The translations under genes and the position numbers were made by a program. DNA of 64,000 bases from Massilia sp. MS-15 (GTDB lineage Bacteria; Pseudomonadota; Gammaproteobacteria; Burkholderiales; Burkholderiaceae_D), in the NCBI RefSeq assembly GCF_020176695.1, contig NZ_JAIWIA010000018.1, forward strand, positions 124,001 to 188,000, in the 5' to 3' direction. Below are positions 57,263-64,000 of this stretch, one piece after another. The number at the start of each line of letters is the position of its first letter. The stretch's first letter is position 1. The notes beneath the pieces were generated by a model. The model worked only from the letters and a program-made list of their open reading frames with translations, made no database searches and had not been told where the DNA came from.

Positions 57263-58174
57263 TCACGCGCGCCGCGGCTTGAGCGCGGCTTTCAGCATGC
57301 CGGTCAGTTCCGGCATGGCGGCGTAGGGATCGGCGGGCTGCTTGCCCTGCACGATGGCGGCGAAGCGTTCCTCGGCCGTGCGCAGCGCCTGTGGATGGGA
57401 GTAGATGTAGAAGCGTCCATCGCGGATCGCATCGAAGGTGATGCGCGCCACGTCCCCGGCCGTCACCTTGCCCGACTGCACCGCCTTCTCTGTCATCGCC
57501 TGGGCCGCCATCTGGCTGGCCGTGATGCCTTCCTCGCTGGCCAGGTCGTCCGGCCGGGTGCGGTGCGACCGGGCGATCCCGGTCGGCACGAAATAAGGGC
57601 ACAGCACCGAGGCCCCGATCGGCGCCTCGACCAGCGCCAGGTCGTGGTACAGGGTTTCCGTGAGCGCCACCACCGCGTGCTTGGAAACGTTATAGACCCC
57701 CATCGCCGGCGGCGCCAGCAGCCCGGCCATCGAGGCCGTGTTGACGATGTGGCCCGCATAGCCGGGATCGCGCGCCGCGCACTCCAGCATGACCCGGGTG
57801 AACACCCGTACTCCGTGGATCACGCCCCACAGGTTCACGCCCAGCACCCATTCCCAGTCCTGCTCCGAGTTTTCCCACACCAGGCCGCCGGAACCGACTC
57901 CGGCATTGTTGAACACCAGGTGCACGCAGCCGAAGCGGGCGATCGCGGAATCGGCCAGTTCCTGCACGTGCGCGCCCTTGCTGACATCGCACACCATGGC
58001 CAGCACCTCGGCCCCGCCATCCAGCAATTCCGCGGCAGCCCCTTCCAGGGCCTTGGCCTGCACGTCGGCCAGCACCAGCTTCATGCCCAGGCCGGCGGCG
58101 ATGCTGGCGAATTCGCGCCCCAGGCCGCTGGCGGCCCCGGTGATGACGGCCACCTTGCCGTGAAAGTCCTTCAT
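57263..58174 (-). CDS. Short-chain dehydrogenase/reductase, 303 residues
   Basis: A classical SDR: cofactor motif T12-G-A-A-S-G-L-G, NNAG near residue 90, and the active-site S...Y-x-x-x-K (NTASMAGLL..., VYNVSKHAV). An Asp at the end of the second strand (LADVQ) favours NAD(H) over NADP(H). The C-terminal 60 residues extend beyond the usual 250. It is the last gene of a three-gene unit with a second SDR (30-base gap) and a Dabb protein. Substrate unknown. Confidence 0.9.
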   Translation of the reverse strand: MKDFHGKVAVITGAASGLGREFASIAAGLGMKLVLADVQAKALEGAAAELLDGGAEVLAMVCDVSKGAHVQELADSAIARFGCVHLVFNNAGVGSGGLVWENSEQDWEWVLGVNLWGVIHGVRVFTRVMLECAARDPGYAGHIVNTASMAGLLAPPAMGVYNVSKHAVVALTETLYHDLALVEAPIGASVLCPYFVPTGIARSHRTRPDDLASEEGITASQMAAQAMTEKAVQSGKVTAGDVARITFDAIRDGRFYIYSHPQALRTAEERFAAIVQGKQPADPYAAMPELTGMLKAALKPRRA

Positions 58175-58204
58175 GTCCTTTTCTCCTCCATGCCGTGCGC
58201 CGGC

Positions 58205-58987
58205 TCAGACACAGGACACGCCGCCGTCCACCGCCAGCGTCTGGCCCGTGATGTGCTTGCCCGCGTCGGAAGCGAACAGCACCACCGCGCCCTTCAGGTC
58301 CTCGTCGTCGCCCAGGCGGTTCAGGGGCGCGTCCTTGGCCAGGCTCTCGGCGCCGAAGGCTGCCAGCACCGCCTTGGTCATCTTCGAGGGGAAGAAGCCG
58401 GGTGCGATCGAATTCACCGTGATGCCGTAGCGTCCCCATTCGCCAGCGAGCGCGCGCGTGAAGTTCACCACCGCACCCTTCGAGGTGTTATAGGCGATGG
58501 TCTGCATCGTGCCCGGCGGATTGCCGGCCAGCCCGGCGATCGACGAGATGCTGATGATACGCCCGTAGCGGCGTGGAATCATGGACAGCTTGCCCACCGC
58601 CTGGGTCACCAGGAAGATGCTGCGCACGTTCAGGTCCATCACCTTGTCCCAGGCTTCGAGCGGGTAGTCCTCGGCCGGCGCGCCCCAGCTGGCGCCCGCA
58701 TTGTTGACCAGGATGTCGATCTGGCCGAGGCGCGCCATGGCCTCGGCGACGAAGGCGTGCACCTGGGCTTCGTCGGACAGGTCGGCGGCAATGCTCGACG
58801 CGTCGATGCCGCGCCCCTGCAGGTGGGCCACGGCGGCGTCGAGCTCGTCCTGCTTGCGCGCCGAGACCAGCACGCGCGCGCCCTGCTCGCCGAGCGCCTC
58901 GGCCATCTGCAGGCCGAGTCCGCGCGAGCCGCCGGTGACGATGGCGGTCTTGCCCTTGAGTGAGAAAAGTTCCTGGCTACTGCGCAT
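58205..58987 (-). CDS. Short-chain dehydrogenase/reductase, FabG-like
   Basis: A 260-residue classical SDR with T18-G-G-S-R-G-L-G, an SAR sequence after strand two (VLVSARKQD) favouring NADP(H), NNAG near 92, ISSIAG and the catalytic Y-N-T-S-K. The closing GHITGQTLAVDGG is typical of FabG-like enzymes such as gluconate 5-dehydrogenase and 3-oxoacyl reductases. The upstream Dabb gene and the fatty-acid oxidation gene at the right edge suggest, weakly, acyl-CoA or alcohol metabolism. ACGGAGACCCAGC precedes the ATG. Confidence 0.9.
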   Translation of the reverse strand: MRSSQELFSLKGKTAIVTGGSRGLGLQMAEALGEQGARVLVSARKQDELDAAVAHLQGRGIDASSIAADLSDEAQVHAFVAEAMARLGQIDILVNNAGASWGAPAEDYPLEAWDKVMDLNVRSIFLVTQAVGKLSMIPRRYGRIISISSIAGLAGNPPGTMQTIAYNTSKGAVVNFTRALAGEWGRYGITVNSIAPGFFPSKMTKAVLAAFGAESLAKDAPLNRLGDDEDLKGAVVLFASDAGKHITGQTLAVDGGVSCV

Positions 58988-59050
58988 GCTGGGTCTCCGT
59001 TGATGATCGGTTGCGTTGTTCCTGGTACGACCGGGCCTGTGCCTGCCCGT

Positions 59051-59353
59051 TCAGACTTCGTAATCCATGCACTGGCGTTCGGCCCGCACCGCGCCGATGA
59101 AGGGCACGACCGCCTGATGGACCGGATGCCCGGCATAGGCCTGCAGGGCGGCCCGGTCCGCGAATTCCGAATACAGCACCACATCGTAGCTCGCCTCGAG
59201 CCCGGGCTGCGCCAGCATCACCTCGAAGGCGAGCTGGCCCGGCACGAGCGCCGCGCAGGCATCGAGCCGGCGCTTCATTTCGCGCGCATTGGTGGCCTTG
59301 TCCGCACCCTCGGCTTCGTCCTTGAGCTTCCACATCACGATATGCTTGATCAT
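59051..59353 (-). CDS. Dabb (stress-responsive A/B barrel) domain protein
   Basis: A 100-residue protein starting MIKHIVMWKLKDEAEG, the Dabb-type N-terminus, followed by LPGQLAFEVM-like and YDVVLYSEFADRAALQAYAGHPVHQAVVPFI segments. Such proteins form ferredoxin-like dimers; roles are poorly known and a few are cyclases. AAGGAAGACGA precedes the ATG at 59353; the frame extends to 59488 without a start signal. First gene of the Dabb-SDR-SDR unit. Confidence 0.88.
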   Translation of the reverse strand: MIKHIVMWKLKDEAEGADKATNAREMKRRLDACAALVPGQLAFEVMLAQPGLEASYDVVLYSEFADRAALQAYAGHPVHQAVVPFIGAVRAERQCMDYEV

Positions 59354-59660
59354 TCGTCTTCCTTTGTACATGAATAGGCCTTCGCCGCGCACAGGGCCGG
59401 CGGCCGACGGCCGGATCAGCATAGCATGCTTTAGTACGGTCGTTCGTAAAATAATGGCAATCCCGCATTCCGCAATGCAGCATCCCATCCTCCAGAGTGA
59501 AGCAGTACGCGGCGCGGCGGGATGGCCATGCCATCAGCATGTCTTTGTCAGCTTCGTGTAAGTTTCAAGTAATTATCGTGTAAGGAAAGCGGCACACACT
59601 CCGCGACAGCTGACCGACAATCAGCGATCCGGTGACACAAAAACTTATACGGAGACACAC
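59354..59660. other. Divergent intergenic region, Dabb unit and MHS transporter
   Basis: No gene seen in 307 bases. It must hold promoters for both directions. Besides the dyad at 59435-59448 there is an AT-rich part near 59545-59585 (TTTCAAGTAATTATCG) that may belong to the transporter promoter. Confidence 0.5.
59435..59448. promoter_or_regulatory. TACG-N6-CGTA dyad, possible TetR-type operator
   Basis: TACG-GTCGTT-CGTA lies 82 bases upstream of the Dabb start. On the minus strand it sits between a TTGCCA and a TACTAA hexamer (18-base spacing). The ACG...CGT half-sites around a CGTTCG-like centre recall operators of TetR-family regulators of acyl-CoA metabolism. No regulator gene is in the window. 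Confidence 0.35.
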
Positions 59661-61361
59661 ATGGCAATTACACCCGGCATGACCGCCGGAGGGAAAGCTG
59701 CACCTTCCTCCGCCGGAATTACCAAAGAAGAGCGCAAGGTCATCTTCGCTTCTTCCCTCGGCACCGTGTTCGAATGGTACGATTTCTACCTCTACGGCTC
59801 GCTCGCCGCCATCATCGCCAAGCAGTTCTTCATCGGCGACCCCACCACCACCTTCATTTTCGCCCTGATGGCCTTCGCCGCCGGCTTCATCGTGCGCCCC
59901 TTCGGCGCGCTGGTGTTCGGCCGGCTCGGCGACATGATCGGCCGCAAGTACACCTTCCTGATCACGATCCTGATCATGGGCGCATCGACCTTCCTGGTCG
60001 GCCTGCTGCCCAGCCACGCGCAGATCGGCATCGCGGCGCCGATCATCCTGGTCACGCTGCGCATCCTGCAAGGCCTGGCGCTGGGCGGCGAGTATGGCGG
60101 CGCCGCCACCTACGTGGCCGAACACGCGCCGGAAGGCAAGCGCGGCTACTTCACCTCTTTCATCCAGACCACCGCGACCCTGGGCCTGTTCCTGTCGCTG
60201 CTGGTGATCCTGGGGACCCGCACGATCGTCGGCGAGGAAGACTTCGCGGCCTGGGGCTGGCGTATTCCCTTCCTGGTGTCGGTGCTGCTGCTGGGCATCT
60301 CGGTCTGGATCCGGCTCTCGATGAACGAGTCGCCGGCCTTCGCCAAGATGAAGGCCGAGGGCAAGACCTCGAAGGCGCCGCTGTCGGAAGCCTTCCTGAA
60401 CTGGAAAAACGGCAAGATCGTCCTGCTGGCCCTGATCGGCCTGACCATGGGCCAGGCCGTGGTGTGGTACACCGGGCAGTTCTATGCCCTGTTCTTCCTG
60501 ACCCAGACCCTGAAGATCGATGGCCCCACCGCCAACATCCTGATCGCCATCGCCCTGCTGCTGGCCACGCCCTTCTTCATCGTGTTCGGTGCGCTGTCGG
60601 ACCGGATCGGGCGCAAGTGGATCATCCTGGGCGGTTGCGTGATCGCCGCGGCCACCTATTTTCCGATCTTCAAGGCCATCACCCATTACGGCAACCCGGC
60701 GCTGGAGCAGGCCATCAACAGCTCGCCGGTGGTGGTCGTGGCCGACCCGGCCTCCTGCCACTTCCAGGTCGACCCGAGCGGCACCCGCAAGTTCCCCTCG
60801 TCCTGCGACATCGCCACCCGCATGCTGACCAACGCCTCGGTGAGCTATACGACAGTGGCGGCGCCGGCCGGCAGCGTGGCGCAGATCAAGGTGGGCGAGC
60901 AGGTGATCGACTCGTTCAACGCGACCCTAACGCCTGACGGCCTCGACTTCGTCGCCGCCGACAAGGCGCGCCAGACGGCGCTGAACAAGGACGTGGTGGC
61001 CACGCTGAAGACCGCCGGCTATCCGGACAAGGCCGACCCGGCCCAGGTCAACAAGCCGATGCTGGTGCTGCTGCTGTTCATCCTGGTGCTCTACGTGACC
61101 ATGGTGTATGGCCCGATCGCCGCCATGCTGGTCGAGATGTTCCCGACCCGCATCCGCTACAGCTCGATGTCGCTGCCCTACCACATCGGCAACGGCTGGT
61201 TCGGCGGCCTGCTGCCGACCATCTCGTTCGCCCTCGTGGCCGCCAACGGCAACATCTACTATGGCCTGTGGTATCCGATCATCATCGCCCTGGTGACGGT
61301 CGTGATCGGTGCGCTGTTCGTGCGCGAGACCAAGGACAACAACATCTACGCGGCCGACTGA
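59661..61361 (+). CDS. MHS-family MFS transporter with large periplasmic insert
   Basis: A 566-residue major facilitator of the metabolite:H+ symporter group. Typical are GTVFEWYDFYLYGSLA near 34-49, the MFS motif GRLGDMIGRKYTF, LQGLALGGEYGGAATYVAEHAP near 140-160, and the second-half motif GALSDRIGRKW. About 12 membrane segments are predicted. Between the ninth and tenth (about 338-465) lies a polar insert of some 125 residues with two Cys (ASCHFQ..., SSCDIATR), absent from ProP-like members of about 440 residues. By the usual topology it is periplasmic. Substrate is unknown; relatives carry osmolytes or carboxylates. ACGGAGACACAC precedes the ATG. Confidence 0.9.
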   Translation: MAITPGMTAGGKAAPSSAGITKEERKVIFASSLGTVFEWYDFYLYGSLAAIIAKQFFIGDPTTTFIFALMAFAAGFIVRPFGALVFGRLGDMIGRKYTFLITILIMGASTFLVGLLPSHAQIGIAAPIILVTLRILQGLALGGEYGGAATYVAEHAPEGKRGYFTSFIQTTATLGLFLSLLVILGTRTIVGEEDFAAWGWRIPFLVSVLLLGISVWIRLSMNESPAFAKMKAEGKTSKAPLSEAFLNWKNGKIVLLALIGLTMGQAVVWYTGQFYALFFLTQTLKIDGPTANILIAIALLLATPFFIVFGALSDRIGRKWIILGGCVIAAATYFPIFKAITHYGNPALEQAINSSPVVVVADPASCHFQVDPSGTRKFPSSCDIATRMLTNASVSYTTVAAPAGSVAQIKVGEQVIDSFNATLTPDGLDFVAADKARQTALNKDVVATLKTAGYPDKADPAQVNKPMLVLLLFILVLYVTMVYGPIAAMLVEMFPTRIRYSSMSLPYHIGNGWFGGLLPTISFALVAANGNIYYGLWYPIIIALVTVVIGALFVRETKDNNIYAAD

Positions 61362-61381
61362 TTTGCCGCTGTCAAGGAACA

Positions 61382-61416
61382 ATGCCGCTGGGAGCGCGAA
61401 CCGCCCCCAGCGGCAT
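61382..61416 (+). terminator. Hairpin after the MHS transporter gene
   Basis: ATGCCGCTGGG pairs perfectly with CCCAGCGGCAT around a 13-base loop. Only GTTT follows, so the T run is weak. It begins 20 bases past the stop. Confidence 0.6.
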
Positions 61417-61419
61417 GTT

Positions 61420-61674
61420 TCATGGCTTCGCGCCCGGGCGCCGTCCAGGTGCGCTATCGAGCAAGGGGCTCGACGGCCTGGCCAGCAGCAGCGCCAGCCA
61501 GGCGAGGAAGGAGAACGCGCGCGTAAAGCCGATGAAGCAGCAGAAATACACGAGCCATTGCGCAACACCGTCGGGCGAGCCGATGCCCGCCGCGCGCAGG
61601 GTCCACCAGGTGCAGGCCGTGCCGACCGCCCCCGACAGGCCTGCAAACCACCATTTCCGTTCCAGATTCGACAT
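61420..61674 (-). CDS. Small hypothetical membrane protein, 84 residues
   Basis: Starts MSNLERKWWFAGLSGAVGTA. Two hydrophobic segments (about 8-30 and 38-66) are joined by a short loop, with a Pro/Arg-rich tail. The Trp/Cys/Phe-rich second segment (WLVYFCCFIGFTRAFSFLAWLALLL) strongly suggests a genuine membrane protein. No family recognised. It overlaps no other gene and converges with the MHS transporter hairpin. Confidence 0.6.
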   Translation of the reverse strand: MSNLERKWWFAGLSGAVGTACTWWTLRAAGIGSPDGVAQWLVYFCCFIGFTRAFSFLAWLALLLARPSSPLLDSAPGRRPGAKP

Positions 61675-61770
61675 CGTTACCGCTCATGGTTGTGATCGAG
61701 TCGACGATGCTAGCACGCGATGCGCAGGGAAAAATCCGCATAAAACCACGCGCGCCTCCCGCAGGGGCGC

Positions 61771-62339
61771 TCAAGGCCTGCGCGGCAGCTCGATGCCGCC
61801 CAGCTTCCAGCTCCACGGGCCGTGGCGGTGCAGGATGAAGGCGCCGCCAACGCGGTCCTCGCGCGCGATCGCCACGCGGTTCCAGCTCCGGTACGACAGG
61901 GCATAGCGTGCTTCCCGGCGTCCTGCGTCGGCCGCAGGCTCCGCATCGTGGCCAGCATTGCGCCCCGAATGACGGGCGACGCGCAGTTCGCCCGCCTCCA
62001 GCATGGCCAGCACGCCTGCCGGCGACACCGCCGCATCGACCACCGGGTCGATCACCGCCAGCGCCATCGCCTTGCCAAAGGCGGCGAAGGGGTTGTCGCG
62101 CGCCGCACCGGGCTGCGCCGTCTCTTCCATGCTGGCCACCACCTGCGCCTTGACGCTCGCGCGCAGCGCCGGGAAATCGACGAAGGCCGCTACCCGGGCC
62201 GCATCGCGCTGCGCGACCGCGCCCTGCAACTGGTACAGGCGCCACCATGGACTGGCGTAGCTGGTCGCGGCCAGCAGCAGCGCCGCCACGGCGACAGCGG
62301 TCAGGAGCCGCTTGCCACCCCTGCCCTTGCCGGCCGCGT

Positions 62340-62343
<4 letters not shown>
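61771..62343 (-). CDS. DUF2939 family protein
   Basis: A 190-residue protein with one N-terminal membrane anchor (13-30) and the DUF2939 pattern SPWWRLYQLQGAVAQRDAARVAAFVDFPALRASVKAQ, then FAAFGKAMALAVIDPVVDAAVSPAGVLAML. The C-terminal strands end HRHGPWSWKLGGIELP. It is probably periplasmic and anchored; function unknown. Its ATG overlaps the stop of the fatty-acid oxidation gene as ATGA, so it is translated together with it. Confidence 0.88.

Positions 62344-64000
<1,657 letters not shown>

Overview
The window is 64 kb of GC-rich chromosomal DNA from a betaproteobacterium, most likely the Oxalobacteraceae (Massilia or a close relative). The grounds are gene content: a Bug-type tricarboxylate receptor, DUF4936, DUF2939 and Dabb small proteins, the order mltG-tmk-holB-pilZ-tatD divergent from ygfZ, and a very large DUF4347/RTX protein with DUF4214 domains. 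No rRNA, tRNA, CRISPR array or insertion sequence was recognised. The genus is inferred, not shown.

Layout. 0-4.6 kb: the end of a DNA/RNA nuclease gene, then three related stress-type genes (DUF2382 and YflT-like domains), the last with a tandemly tripled C-terminal module. 4.6-9.7 kb (minus): M16 peptidase, PAS-GGDEF diguanylate cyclase, orphan histidine kinase. 9.9-14.2 kb: queE, queD and tadA (modified-nucleoside functions), an unknown gene, a hydrolase and an LD-carboxypeptidase. 14.3-23.5 kb: ABC-F ybiT, then NAD-related genes nadA-nadC (plus), a sirtuin coupled to a hydrolase and nadB (minus), a PNPOx-type protein and pnuC. 23.5-29.6 kb: an accessory-looking stretch with a DUF411 protein, a tyrosine recombinase whose promoter overlaps a LexA box, a membrane protein, a lipoprotein and two short AT-rich sites. 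29.8-33.3 kb: AI-2E-family permease and cheV. 33.6-43.1 kb: one 3151-residue repeat protein. 43.2-49.8 kb: rlhA, Bug receptor, wrbA, lpxO, small genes, a PRMT-like methyltransferase. 49.9-57.2 kb: the mltG-tmk-holB-pilZ-GNAT-tatD-ankyrin operon, divergent from ygfZ, DUF4936 and an NRDE protein. 57.3-64 kb: a Dabb/SDR/SDR operon, an MHS transporter, and the start-less part of a fatty-acid oxidation multifunctional gene.

The most notable reading is that this is the chromosome's replication terminus. At 28952-28979 lies a 28-bp sequence matching E. coli dif at 25 of 28 positions, with the XerD arm identical. GGGNAGGG (KOPS-like) octamers found by eye point mostly towards it from both sides. About 950 bp away, at 27971-28003, is a perfect 13-bp inverted repeat with a 7-bp asymmetric spacer, the architecture of a tyrosine-recombinase core site. 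The SOS-type tyrosine recombinase gene (24566-25726) is 2.2 kb further. A DNA-damage-induced recombinase acting on a lox-like site beside dif would be an undescribed system; that link is inference and the components are what can be seen.
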